DNA from: Eucalyptus grandis
Taxonomy: Eukaryota; Streptophyta; Magnoliopsida; Myrtales; Myrtaceae
Length of the DNA stretch: 64,000 bases
Reading direction: 5' to 3'
Assembly (NCBI RefSeq): GCF_016545825.1
Contig: NC_052619.1
Location: forward strand, 1,875,501-1,939,500
In this document: positions 37,100 to 50,100 of the stretch, piece by piece
Numbering within the stretch: position 1 is the stretch's first letter
How the letters are laid out: each line of letters starts with the position of its first letter
The notes under the pieces: model-generated
What the model saw: only the letters and a program-made list of their open reading frames with translations
The model's database searches: none
Told to the model about the DNA's origin: nothing
Translations under genes and position numbers: made by a program

Positions 37100-39290
37100 G
37101 GGGTACTGCCGGGGGTAAAGGGAGGGCACGTACTGCGAGCCAGGTCTTTGGCAGGGACTAATAAATTAAGGGTAAAGGTAGTTATGGAGGGGATGCATGT
37201 GTCTTGCTTTCCATACCGTATTTCATGCATCGATACGCACGATTTAACTACGCCGTGAATTGTCGGTACTCGACACGATCCGAAAGAGTGTAATTCGATG
37301 GAAGGTGAGGTGAATACCACGTCGGGTCATTGGCTTAGATCCTCAAGGGTCATATCCTTGAAATGGACGAACCACGTCAGAAAAGAACATATCAAAAGAA
37401 TATGATGAAATATCATATGTTATGAAAACTCATCTTGTGAGTCGTGGCATTTGTGACTATACAGTTAAAATGGGGTGTTTCACGTGAAAGATTAGTGCTT
37501 AATAAACAGATTACCAACCGATCTCGGATGATACCACTATCGCCAATATAAGAATGAAACTCAATCAATTTTAGGTTTGAAACATGCATTCTTTTTCATG
37601 TCCAATCGTTTTCTAATGTCATTATTCCACAACAGTCATTTTTTTTTCCATCATTGGACATTACACTATCTTCACGAGTAATGGGTCGTTGATAAGGACA
37701 AATCCCATCTTTAGTTCAACTTAAGTTCGAACATAAATGATATTCATAACATGCAATTAGTCGAGCCATTTGTGTTCATGAATGGAGGACAAATACGGCC
37801 ACATTATTGCGCAATTTTTTATTATTATTATTATTTTCGTGTCGAGAAGACTCTGACGAAAAGGGAGGGGAGAGAGCGAGAGATTTCGAAAGTACAGTGG
37901 AATAATCAATTTGTCATTAGATTAAAACTACATCTTTGGCAGTATTATAACGGGATGAGTAGAGTAGTCCTTAAATCACGTTTGCTGTAATGATGGGAGC
38001 GAACACAGTGGAATGATGATGATATAAGCATGCTTATGCCCCCGCTACTATATTGCATGGGGGCATCTCGCCAGCCCTAAAGTTTTGGCCGAGAGTATTC
38101 TGTACCAACTCATCATGCTCACTATCATTACCAGCTTACAAAGTGAAAGAAAGGGTGCTTTAATCCGGAACAACGTAACGGTCTTGTTAACGGGTGCCCT
38201 AATAATATCTCACGACAACTTTCGTTGGCATCCGCTTTCGTTAAGGGAACTGGGGACATCGGTAACTTCGAAAACCTAATTCGTGCCCCTGTTTCCGAGC
38301 ATGTCTGGACGTATCTTTGATTATATTGGTTTGCGACCGAATACGGCATGAGAAGCAAAGAATATTGGCGACTTAGTACTTACACAACGGGCGGCTTTTC
38401 TTTAGTCATTTGAACGCATTTCGTATGTTCGATGATTCTTCGTATCATCGTGTAGGAATAGTTTCCATTCCTTTGTCGCTATGAGCTATCTAGATTTTTA
38501 GCCAATGCTAAACTCAGTTCGTAGGGTTCTTGAGTTAATTCATGTGTGCAAAAGGATTGATGATTCTATTAAAAATCTCAAAATGGCACCTCATGATACA
38601 TTTGCCAAAAACTAATTTTTGCTTTGCAAAAAATTTTAAATTTTTACCCCAAACTAATTTTCATTCCACAAAAAATTCTCAAATCGATACCTCCGTGACA
38701 TATTACCTCAAAATGGTGTCTCTTAACCAAATCTACACTCTATTGGTTTTCAATGTAGCAATTCAAGATTTTCATGAGACAAAAATTAGCGTGGGATAAA
38801 TGTGGCATGGAAATGTCAATTTGAATTTTTTTGTAAGACGATATTTAATTTAGGGCAAATGTATTGTGGAGACATGAGTTGAATTTTTTTAATGGTATTG
38901 ATTATTAAAAGAAGCCTGATTTATATGGAATCCTAATGTCAACAATGGGAAGGCAATAATTACCAAGAGCATTAGAGGGAGAAAAATGTAATTTAGCACC
39001 AATAATCATTTACATAACCCACTTTTCCCCACCTTTAGTGCATCAAATAGAAAGATAAGGTGCACGCTCAAGAGCTTTTAGCTCTACAGAGACATGGCCT
39101 TTAAACAAAACCCTCACCTTTTATTTTCCTCCTCTACTTTTATTAAGTGGCTGAATATTGTTTTTAGTTTATTGTTTTTAGTTTAGAGAAAAGTGGAGGT
39201 ATCACCTAACTCATGGAAGAAATTTAATCCCATATAACTCCCCCTCTTAGTGACGTCATAAAGTGGACCATAGAAAAAGAGAGTAGAATG
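37100..39290. other. Intergenic, no gene seen
   Basis: AT-rich. 38560-38900 has paired CAAATGTATC-like and ACAAAAATT-like stretches that may be remains of a TIR element. Short open frames lack any recognisable domain. Confidence 0.4.
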
Positions 39291-39291
39291 G

Positions 39292-39960
39292 GTATAGTAG
39301 TCTATATGTACTTAGCAGAAAAGGGAAAGAAAGATTGCGCATGCATCTACCTACCTTACCTTAAGTGATGATTAGATGTCTCCTCTGGAAAGGAACAATG
39401 AAGGAAGAAAGAAGATACTTAGGATGGTACTCGATGAAAAGGATGTGTATAGGAGTATATATACTTAGCGGAAATGGGAGGAAAAGAAAGCATGCGCATG
39501 TATCTACCTTACGTGACGATTCGGTATCTCATATGGGAAATGAAAAATGAAGAAAGAAAGAAGATACTTACGATGATACTCGATGAAAATGATGTGTATA
39601 GGAGTATATATCTTAACATAAATAGGAGGGAAAGAAAGCATACATGCATCTGTCTTAAGTGATGATTCCATGGCTCATCCGGAAAAGAAAATTAAAAAAT
39701 GAAAAAGAGAAGATTCTTATGATGGTACACAATGAAAAGAATCGGCAAGACAAGACATTGTGAATTCTCCCTAATTTAAATATCTAATCTTCCTCATGCA
39801 TGATCATGGAGCCATGTGAACTACATTATCTTATGTGAGGATTCAATGGCTCGTCCGGAAAATAAAAAATGAAGAAAGAAAGGAAATACTTACGACGGTA
39901 CTTGACGAAAAGAATCGGCGGTACAACACATTGTGAATACTCTCCAGTTAAGGAGAAATT
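39292..39960 (+). repeat. Degenerate tandem repeat, ~149-175 bp units
   Basis: GTGTATAGGAGTATATAT recurs at 39445 and 39594 (spacing 149), with a diverged copy near 39292. The companion phrase GAAGAAAGAAAGAAGATACTTA and the TCATCCGGAAAA phrase continue to 39960. Adjacent units have drifted in length. Confidence 0.65.
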
Positions 39961-42460
39961 CGAACACGACTTACATAGGTCAATAGTCCCAACTTATTAA
40001 ATGAAGAAAACCCTAATTCAACTACCTAACTTAGGGTTCTCTAGCCGTCTCCCTCATCCTCATGCAAGATCATGGAACTGCGTGAACTGCATTATCTTAC
40101 GACCCCATTTTCTACAACAGACCCGTGAGCACTTTTGATGAAGACGATGGTGCTGCGACCTATGATTGCGAAACGAAGCTCATGGCGTGTTGGAATGCGC
40201 AAGCTCGTGTCGCATCTATTTTCATGTGGGGTTCGATGGAGATGGCGTGGGCATGCGTATGTTTGCTTCGTTTGAAGGCCAAAGAAGGAAGAGATTCGCA
40301 TACACTAAAGTAATGTAGAGGTTTCATTATTAAAGATAGGTAATTGACGGTATAAAAATTGCAGAACCACTACTAACTATTCTAAAAATTTAAATTGTTA
40401 AATGAATACGCGATTTATTATTTAAATATTCTAATAGATAGAGAAATTTTATGGAAGCATTGGTAGGAATTGTACATAACTGATGGATGATTAGTTTGGA
40501 TTGTTTTCATGTAGTAGTAAGTACATGGTAGGATTTCTGCCCCCACCTGATGGCACAAGATTGCTAAACGGCAACCACAATGACAACTACAACAAAAATG
40601 CCATTTGCAATATAAACAGACTCCTAGCCTTGGTGTTGTAAGATAGACAACACTTGAATGTATAATGTATCTATCTAATTGCATGTAAAATTTATCTATC
40701 TAACTTAGTTGTTCATGAAATCAAAAGCCTGAAAAAGAAAACACCGACATTGTCAATACTTACCGAGTATTACCACAGGAAATCCACACTATTTACAATA
40801 AATGCGATTTCAAGGCGGGGTTGGCTCCCTAAAGCTTAACCCTGTCGTTACAACACTAGACAGACACATGGATAAAGATAAGAGATTCACCTTAACTTAA
40901 GCGCCTTTCAAAGACGAATCGAGGGTCTTTTTTCAAAAGATCAAGACACGATTACTATTTGAATTCAGGGGCGAAGGCTTCTTCAAAACACTTGAAGCCA
41001 ACGGCTCTTGTGTTGCTAAACAATGTTTCTTAGCCACTTCTTGCGCATTAAAGTCCGCTTCACAGTTTTGACTCTTAAGGTCCCTTTTCTTTTGTGACTC
41101 TTTTGTCTTCAAGACACCGGCGAATCTTTAATTTAATAAAGTTTTAGGAATCTTTTTTTGAGGTGGCCTATGAAGCAGCTATATAATTAAATTAGATTAT
41201 TTAATCTCGGAGGCCGTTGGCTTATGGATAAGGGCATTTATAATTATTTTAAAGTAAAGTGTATAAAATAATTGATGATGGTATATGATCTAGGGCGTAG
41301 TAAACAATGGCGGAAAGTGTGGAGTAGGTGGTTCTCAAAATTATTTGCAATTCTTTCTTTTTCTGTCGGCATCTTCTTCTTCTTTCTTTCTTCTTTCTTT
41401 TTCTATTTTTTACTTTTACTTTGTTTTTTCCTTTACTTTTCATTTTAGCTTTTTATTAATTTATTTCTTCTTTTGAAAAAGGGGTAGGGCATTGATGATG
41501 CATGTGCCTAATTAAATTGGGAATCGTATGATTTCTTCAGCAGTACTCATCCGAGGCTGTCATTTCATCGATTGAATTAAAAGTTACACCAATTTTTTTT
41601 TTTTTTGTGCATAAAATTATAGGCCCAACGTATTGATTTCAGCCTTTCTTTTTCCTTCATTCATTTAGGTCATTTTTGGCATATAAATGTCGACAGTGCA
41701 AAAAGCTAATTTTGGGTGCCACTCTTGAGCATCCATCCAAAATTCGAAAACGAAAAATAAAAAAATAAAATAAAAATGTTTTAAGTCTCGTTAAATTACG
41801 TTCAGTTGTGTTATAATTCTACATGATATTTGTATATTGGAATAATTTTAGCTGTTTCTCCCTTAAAAAAAGTTAAAGTATGAGTAATAAGAAATACGAA
41901 AAAAAGGGTGTATCGAAAGCGAAAGTTCACTCCAAATGGTGCATATTTCGACCTCACCTCTTTTGAATTCTTTTCATCATTCACCATCAGACAAATAAAA
42001 ATACAAATAAAAATATTAATTTCCATGCCATTGCCATCCTATCTACACCTTTCCTTCGTACGTTCTTCTTTCAAAATTATTAGGGTTTCGCCCTACAAGC
42101 ACGACCTTACAACGTAGGTCCTTTTTCATGAGCCTACTTAGGAAGGACAAAATCCATGACTTGACTTTAACTTAGGTACTGACTTCTAGAATACACCATG
42201 GACAGCATGCTTGGAAATTGAAAAATCTTGGGGGAAAAAGGCGACAAAGCTAGTACGCTCATAATGTCCAATAAAGAATCTACAAGTAGATAAGCTTGAT
42301 TTGGGTTCCTATAATTGAGGCTTTTATTGTGACTTGGGAGTTTGATGAGTGCCATAGATTTGCTGATTTGCTTTATGAATTCTAGAAGTTACTGGCTTAG
42401 TCTAGTTTCCTCTTATAGTTTAATGTCCTTTCGTCAACAAAACCCCCCTTTAAGCCTAAA
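39961..42460. other. Intergenic, no gene seen
   Basis: Low-complexity T-rich and A-rich DNA. No coding exon or RNA gene recognised. Confidence 0.4.
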
Positions 42461-42900
42461 CGTGATTAATGGGCAGGTCTTGTCAGGTTGAATATCGAAC
42501 CTAAGGACCCTAGTGTGTGCCTGCTTGATAAATTTTTGACTGTGCAAATAAACGGTTTGAATAGACCTGACGTGATCAATGGGCACATCTAATCAGTTTA
42601 AGTATGGAACCTAGAAAGTCTTATGTGTGTCCACCTGATTAATTTTGACCATGCAAATAATCGGACTTGAATAGACTTGACGTGATCAATGGGTAAGTCT
42701 TAACATATCAAGTATCAAACGTAGAGACTCTTATGCATGTCTGGTGGATTAACTTTGACAATATGAATAACCTGGCTTGAATAGACTTGACGTGATCAAT
42801 ATGTAAGTCTTACCCAATCGAGTAGCGAACCTAGTGACCCTTGTGCACGCCTGCCTGATTAATTTTGATCATGCGAATAACTGGGCTTGAATAGACTTGA
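42461..42900 (+). repeat. Four-unit 110-bp tandem array
   Basis: CGTGAT(C/T)AAT anchors start at 42461, 42571, 42681 and 42791, exactly 110 bp apart. The units share GATTAA-TTTTGAC and CTTGAATAGACTTGA phrases and differ by many substitutions but almost no indels. The array ends at about 42903. No coding function is seen. Confidence 0.88.
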
Positions 42901-43912
42901 CTTTGCAAGCAACCCCAAAAAGAAACGACTTGTTTGGGCCCACGCATTTGTATTATGAGGTTGGGCAAGCCTCGAGAGTTGCCAGGCACCTCGAGAGTTG
43001 CTAGGCCAGTAATTAACTTCTGTAGGCCCGTGATGACACCGGTGTGATGGGGGGATAAGTTCAATATGAGACAATCATTCGACATATGTATATATTTATT
43101 TTTCCCTTTCCTCAATTAGCATGCAGAATTAACTGCGCACATGTCGCACAAGTAATATGACTTGTCAAGCACGTCTTTGCCTTGCCATCGACACAAAGAG
43201 AAACTAATTCGTGCATTGGATGGACCGCGTGATTCCCTCCCCCCCTTTTTTTTTTTCAAATCAGAAGCAAAGCAGATGAAAATCCAAATAGCACGACCGC
43301 GATGTGATTGATCAATGTATCACATCCGACCTTTCTCCTAATCCTAGGCAATCGCACCGTGCTCTTGTACGGAGATGGGCCGGCAAAGTACACCATCAAG
43401 GACCTGGGCTGAGCCCAATGCACCAGGAGTTGATCCAACAAAAGAGACATTGGGTCACTCGAACGCTAGAAGCCCAACACGCATGGGCCCCATAGTGCCC
43501 ATTTTCGGAGGATAAATTCGTTGACATTTTTGGAGGTTACTAAACTTTTTGTGAATTTCACAATAGGACGACTGAAATTCAATTTTAATCGCTTAGTGTA
43601 CTAGAATCTTTCGTTTTTTCTTTTGTAGTTTATGCACTTTAATCAAATCTAATTAAATTGGTCGCAAAATACTAATATGTGTCCATGCTACAATGACTTG
43701 GAATCTTCAAAATGAAAATTGACGGAGGTGCGGTCAAAAAGCATTAGTTGCCGAAACGTCCATAAATGCAGTGCATGGGGTGATTGAAAAACCAAGGTCC
43801 GGCAACCCGTTCGCTAAACTTCAAGGACCGACGAATGGAATTTACCCAATTTTTAAACCTTTATTGAGTTTTTTCCCGCCTACTATCCGCACGGCTGCCT
43901 TGAGGGACAACT
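42901..43912. other. Intergenic, no gene seen
   Basis: No gene, RNA or clear repeat recognised. Confidence 0.4.
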
Positions 43913-43913
43913 A

Positions 43914-45630
43914 CTAAAAAGTTCCAAACTTATTCTAAACATTTCAATTTTGTTAATTTAATCATCAACATTTTTCACATTTTGCTAATTTAGTCTATTA
44001 AATCAATTTTGATTGAAAATCACTAATGTAAACACGTGCCGTCTTATGGGCACAGTCGGTACTAACGTTGACATTTTAATAATATTTTACCCATTTTTTG
44101 AATTTGTTTTATAATTTCTTCTTTTCTTTTCTTTTCTCTTTCTTTTTTTAATTGGCTAACCTAAGTGAGGGCGTGCAACAGGGGTGGTTGGTTTCAGGGT
44201 GAGTGGGTGTTTTCCACCTTGGAAATGGAAACCGCCCATTAAGGACGGTTCTGCGAGATGGGGATCAAAAATTGCCTGTTGGTTTTATGGACGCACTTGG
44301 GAACTAGACCATTAGTCTGATTTGGCTTCCTAGTAGGTTCATGGAATCAGTCTATGTATGAATACTATTTATACATCGCCTCAGCATCTAATATTAGAAG
44401 TTGTAGGTTGTCTCGAGTAAATAAAAGATGGCCAAATTTTCAGTAGATCAGAGATCAAAATCTGATCTTGCATCCACAAACACCTGAACGTTGGTGACGT
44501 TACATCCAGACACTGCCATAAATTTTGCAGTAGCTCAAAGTGTCACTCTTCCCACTAGCAATAACACACGCTAGAGCCTGTCTTCGAGAGAGGCCACGTC
44601 GTCGGTGACATTACATCCACGCATACCCAGAAATGCTGCAAAATTTGCAGCAGTTCGAATTGTCGTTGTCTATTCTCTTCCACAGATAACACAACAGAGC
44701 ATTCATTCCACCGGCATTTTCAATGCGTCGTAGTGAACTTTCCACACAAGTAATCAACATCAGAAGCAATTGCTCGGTTCCATATATTCATGCCATGGGA
44801 TCTCAAATTGTCTCTTCCAAATGGCAATTAGGCTTTTGAACTTACAAGAGGGGGTGCGACAAGGTCAGAGGCAACCGAGAGTGACAGAGGGAGGTGAGGC
44901 CATAACCGCAAGGAACAATTAGAGCTATGACTGACTTGAGTGAGAGAGAGGGGGGCAAGGCCGTGATTGCGAGGAACGGCGGAGGCGTGGTCGAATTGAG
45001 AGTAAGAACAACAATGAGAACAAGAATGAGATGAGAAGGACATAGTCTTGAGAGTTGAGATTGAGAGAGAGAATGAGAGATGAGGGAATTAGGGTAATGT
45101 ATCGATCTGGTCCAGGTGGTTTAGGTGGGTAGTCCCATGCATGGAACTAGACCAAAAATCATTGATTTCACTTTTTTGGAACCAAAAATTGAACTAATAA
45201 CCTTAAGAATCCACGCAAACCGATTGATTCCTAGTATAGGTTGTTTCTTTTGCTCACTCTTAATGTGAGGCCCTTTGCCTAGATATGGTGAGGACCACGA
45301 TGTTGTCGTTAGATCTAGGCCATGTAAGGGTGCCATGGCTTTCACTTGCTTTGGGCAAGTCCGTGGTGCCCAGCTTAGGCCCAGATACGGTGAGGGTTGT
45401 GCTCTTGCCTATGGCTGATGACTCTTGTCGACCATCAATTAAAAAAAAAGTCAAAAAATTATTAAAATATGTCTACATCAACACTGATTGTGTTAAATAT
45501 GATAGCTAATATTTACGTTAATAATTTATAAAAATGTGAAAAAATTTTTTTGATTAAAGTGATTTAATTAAAATGTTTGGGACTAGATTGATACAAATAT
45601 AATTGGTTTATACTTTTTTTTTAAAAATAA
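43914..45630. mobile_element. Old long-TIR Mutator-like element
   Basis: The left arm (43914-44110: CATTTCAATTTTGTTAATTT, then ACATTTTAATAATATTTTA) and right arm (about 45450-45630, reversed) match loosely. They follow the same order of motifs as the arms of the element at 11814-13083. The interior encodes nothing recognisable. Ends and target duplication are unclear. Confidence 0.45.
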
Positions 45631-46698
45631 TTTGTCCCTATTTTGATGGACCACATCAATCGAAGTACAGATTTTCTTACAACGTCTTTTATCACGGCGA
45701 GAGAGGACTGCATGGAATATGGAATGGCAAGTAGCAATGTTCAATAGAATCAAAAGGGTGGGTCCAAACGTTGTCCGCCTCATGTGAACCCGTGAGCCCG
45801 CGAATGTGAACCCAAGAGAAAAACCGCACAACAAAACACGAGATGACGACAAGCACGAGTCCAGGCCATCAGCACTTGGCGTGGAAGCATTAAAAAACCC
45901 TCGAGCAAAAGGAATAACATTCGGACGCAACCGCGCACAAAAATCCCATCGGATACACAGCTGTACGCCACGATTCCAGCACCAATGACAAGGACGAGAC
46001 CCAAATTTCATCATCAATCCACAAGCCCGCCAAGTACCATTTTTTTCCAGCGAATGCATAAGCAGGAAAATTACCAATTTCGCTAATCAAATTTAGTGAA
46101 TGTTCTGTTCCTGGGTCGATTTTGCAATTGCGGAATGGGAAGCCGAAAGCAGAGAGGTTTCAAGGCCTTCTTCCTAGGCGCTGGAGAAGGGCGAAGGAGA
46201 GAGAGGGTGGTCCAAAACGTACGCGTGCGTGTCGCTTTGTCTTTCGTGGGGGCAAAAATCATAGGCGCAGCGCAGGGCAGCCCCCACCCGATGTCGCCGC
46301 AAGGATACAAGAAAGGCCCATCACGGCATCGGAATCTCATTGCTCACGAGGCGAGAACTCTTGCCCCGTGCCTAGATTCTCATGAACAAAGATCGATCGG
46401 ACGGCGGCCCCTTTCATCACAAGGGACCCCGCGAATCCGCGAACGCCAACCGCTGTGCCGTGACCATTGACGATCCATAAACCATAGTACGCGCGAAGGT
46501 TCGTTTCCGAATTCACGGGGCCTCGATGCAGTCGAGCGCGCGGTTTCGGGGGGGCCATTTTTTTCTTCGAAGAGGTTGAGGATTGGAACTTTTTAGGCCG
46601 CGGAATGAGATGAAAAAGGGGAGAAAGGTTGTTCTCATGAGAAAACTCCGGCCCCCCTAGCCGTTTGTCGTGGGCGGAATGGAAAGTAAGGCTCGTTA
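45631..46698. other. Intergenic, no gene seen
   Basis: Moderately GC-rich. Open frames on both strands (for example 45583-46077 minus) show no domain and overlap each other. Confidence 0.4.
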
Positions 46699-47690
46699 GG
46701 GCGCGTTTGGTAACGATTACATTAGGAGGCGATTCGATAAAGCGGTTCTTTTTGATTCATTAGGAACCGATTCTCGAGTAAAAACACGTGTTTGAATCGC
46801 TCAAAATTTTTATTCCTGGAATAGAATTGCGTTTGATACCGTATTAATTGATTCTGTTCCAAATTAATTTCTTTTGATTTTTAAATAAATTTTAAATAAT
46901 TTCTTTTGATTTTTAAATAAATTTTAAATAATTTCTTTACTTTTTTACTTTTTTTTTTTTTTTCTTTTTTCTTTTTTTTTTTTTTCCCCTTTTTTCCTAT
47001 TCTTCTTCTTCTTCATTTGGCCTGGTGGTGGACCGGCCACCGGCCGACGAGGGCCGGCGACGCTCACCAAAGCGCCGCCGGCCCTCGCGAGGTCGGCCTG
47101 GGTCGGCCGAGCCTCGGCGGCGGCTAGGCGCCCGGCTCGCTCGGGCTCGCCCGTGCCGCCGAGCCTCGCCGGTGGCCGGGGCCTCGCCCGGCCTCGGCGA
47201 GGCTAGCTTGGCGGGCAGCCTCGCGGGCCGGGCGAGCCTCACGGATGGGCTCGCGAGGCTCGACCCGCCCGACCGGCGAGGCTTGCCTCGCCCCGTCGGT
47301 GGCCGGCTCGCACCGCGGCCTCGCCCCGGGGCTCGGTGGGCGGGCTTGCCTCCGGCGAGCTCGCCGGACCTCGCCTTGGCCTCGGCGAGCCTCCGGCGAT
47401 CTCGCCGACCGGCGGCCGGCGGCGGACCGGCGACGGCGGCGGCGGCGGCGGCGGGGCGGCGGGCGGCGGCGGGCGATGGCGAATGGCAACCGAGATGATA
47501 AAAGAGAAGAATAAGGTTTTACCGTTTTAATTCTTTTTTCGATTCTTGGACGAGAATCAAATTTTTTTATTCTCAAATCTTGTCCAAAATTGTTCCCCGA
47601 ACAAAAAAATTTACCAAACGCGATTCTCGTCCCAAACCGATTCTAACAAAATCGAGAATCTGCGATGTGGGCAAGTTGCCAAACAGGCCC
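46699..47690. mobile_element. PIF/Harbinger-like element with GC-rich core (992 bp)
   Basis: Target duplication TTA (46696-46698 and 47691-47693). TIRs GGGCGCGTTTGGTAAC (left) and GGGCCTGTTTGGCAAC (right, reversed). Subterminal parts contain repeated GATTCTCG/AACCGATTCT words in inverted orientation. A T-rich tract leads into a 480-bp core of very high GC with CGGCGAGGCT/GCCTCGCC words. No transposase. Confidence 0.78.
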
Positions 47691-49500
47691 TTAGGTTTCA
47701 CGTGAACCAGGGGTGACAGATAGAACAGACTTTGGTTTTTTTCTGAATTTTAATGGTCCCCTTTTTTTTTTTTTTTTTTGGGGGCGGGGGAAGGGAATTT
47801 TAAGCCAACATCTGTATCGGAACGACAAAAGCTGCCAGAGTAACCAATTTGCATCAGTTAATGTAACGTCAACTTTGGACAAAAGGAAAATTGTAATGTC
47901 AGAGTTCAGTTCCTATGCCATTGGAAAATATTTGAAAATTTTGCGTAAAGACCTACTTTCCTTTTTCCTTTTTTTTTTTTTTTATATACTTAATTTAAGA
48001 AAAAATGAAATATAACATTTATTTAAGCATCATAACTTCTTTTTCGATTACTTGAATATAACGACTTTCAAAAATTATTTACTTAAATGCTATCGATGAT
48101 TTCTCTTGTTTGAAAATGTGACACGACTTTTTTTTTTGTTGATACAACATGACGTTTAATCAAATATAAATCAAGCTACATGGCTTGTTGGAAAAATTCA
48201 ATAAGAAAAAAAGTGTAGAAATGATGTCGTTGGCTCTTTTATTCTTGCTCTGAGTTGATGAAATGGGGATAATACCTTCAATTGAATCCCTAAACCCAAT
48301 TTGCAAAGTGTTGTAGAATCGAAGAGGACAAAGAGGCCAATTGCTCGGGCAATTGCTTCTCCTCATTCGTTACTTGAAGCGGCTCGCTAATTCTTCAACC
48401 AATTGCAAAACTTGTGGTCCCAGCTTCGATTTTTAAAGAGGTAAATGGCTCGAAAGCACTCTGAGTTGATTACGCACTTTTTCATAGATATGATATTTAT
48501 AAGATAAGTAATGATAGATATTCTGGAAAAAAGAAGAAGAAGATTTTTTTAATTTTTTTAATTTTATTTTTATGGATGTGCTTTGGAAAATGAGTGCTTT
48601 ATATAATAGTACACGTCATGAACATATAATCCTCATAACTGCTCTCAAACACAATGCACTTTGAAATTCAAAACAATAATAACTGTTCTCGCATTTCCAC
48701 ATCCCTTGACATCCAGGCTTGGACTTTGAATTGCTGCTGTGCTGATTAAATCTATGCGTTGACAATAAATGAGCGACTGGCTTACTTACTATAAACTTCA
48801 TTATTAGCAACATACAATATGTTTTGAAAATATGTATGATTTATAATAAAAATCGGTCAAATGTATCGGATTTATGATATAAATCGGTAAGATTAATTAA
48901 TCTCAGAGGAACTCTTCTATTTAGCAAAATTCCATGTTGGATTGTGTATATGTCGGACAAACTGTTTGATCGTTTAATAAGTGTTGCAAAAAAAATATAT
49001 ATGATTTAATGAGATTAAGCTTGTTTGATAACCATTGCTAACAAAGACTTAAAAGAAAGATTCTCTCAAGTAAAACAATAAGCTAATGGGTAAGTAAGGA
49101 AGAGTTATTTTATAACAGGAAATAATCAATGTCAATTGGAATCTTACAGATTATATTGCTACTCATACCAATATTCACCACAATTCCATTATATCAAAAA
49201 ACTTATAATTTCTATTTTCGGCATTTAAATTGGGTGTTTAAACACCTATTTTTCAATTATCAAAACGAGACGTGTTCAAGAAAATTATTCGATCAATCCT
49301 AAACCTATTGTAAGAATGCTAATTCAACCATAAACATTTATACAAAATTCCAATATAATCATTTCGATTAATTTTTGTTAGAAATTGCTAACGTGATGAT
49401 TGGAATGACTACGATGAAATTTTGCGAAAATATTTAGGATTACATCTACAAAATTGAAAAGTGTGGCATCAAATTGACATTCGTATAATTAATATATGAT
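47691..49500. other. Intergenic, no gene seen
   Basis: AT-rich with T-runs near 47762-47779 and 47966-47983. No gene recognised. Confidence 0.4.
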
Positions 49501-49524
49501 TGATTCAACGATTTATTCAATAGG

Positions 49525-50100
49525 TTCCAGATAATTCGCTTAGAATGTTTGGAGATAATATATTGATCCTCGATCTATCAGCCCATCAACTATCTTAATC
49601 AATCTCTAGAGAATTAAATATTCTTTGGACTTGGTTCAAACTCAATTAATCTCTCCTTAAATTAATAAAACCGCGTCCACTCAAGAAGGGTTAATAATTT
49701 AATAAGGTGACTAGTGGTCATGATAAAACTTTCACCGAAATCGTTGATGTAGCAATTGAAATGACGATATTGGCATTCCGTGCAGATGTTTAAGATTAAA
49801 TTGATAACGTTGAAAAATTTACGAATAAAATAGTATACGTACAAAAAGTTTATGACAAAAAAATGATTTTTTTTTTAAAAGTGTTTCCAACAATTCACCA
49901 AGAATGTCTGGAGATAATATACTGGTTTATGATCTGTCAGCCCACTATCTGTCCTACTAATCAATCTTAAGAGGATTCAAGATTCCATGGACGAAGTTCC
50001 CGCTTAACTCTTTTCTCCTTAAAATAATCAAATCCCCGTACACTCAAGAGGAGTGTCAATAATTCAATAAAGCGACCAGCGGTCATGATAAGCACCCCGA
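49525..50100. repeat. Diverged direct duplication, ~360 bp apart
   Basis: 49525-49730 and 49885-50095 share, in order, GGAGATAATATA (49551 and 49910), ATCTATCAGCCCA-like, CTCAAGA.G and GGTCATGATAA. The copies are diverged, with small indels. Confidence 0.65.

Noticed and set aside
45583..46077. 164-codon minus-strand frame
   Set aside because: No recognisable domain, overlaps other frames, no splice or promoter support.
47025..47576. 150- to 157-codon frames on both strands
   Set aside because: GC-rich core of the PIF/Harbinger-like element; low-complexity Arg/Ala/Pro translation.
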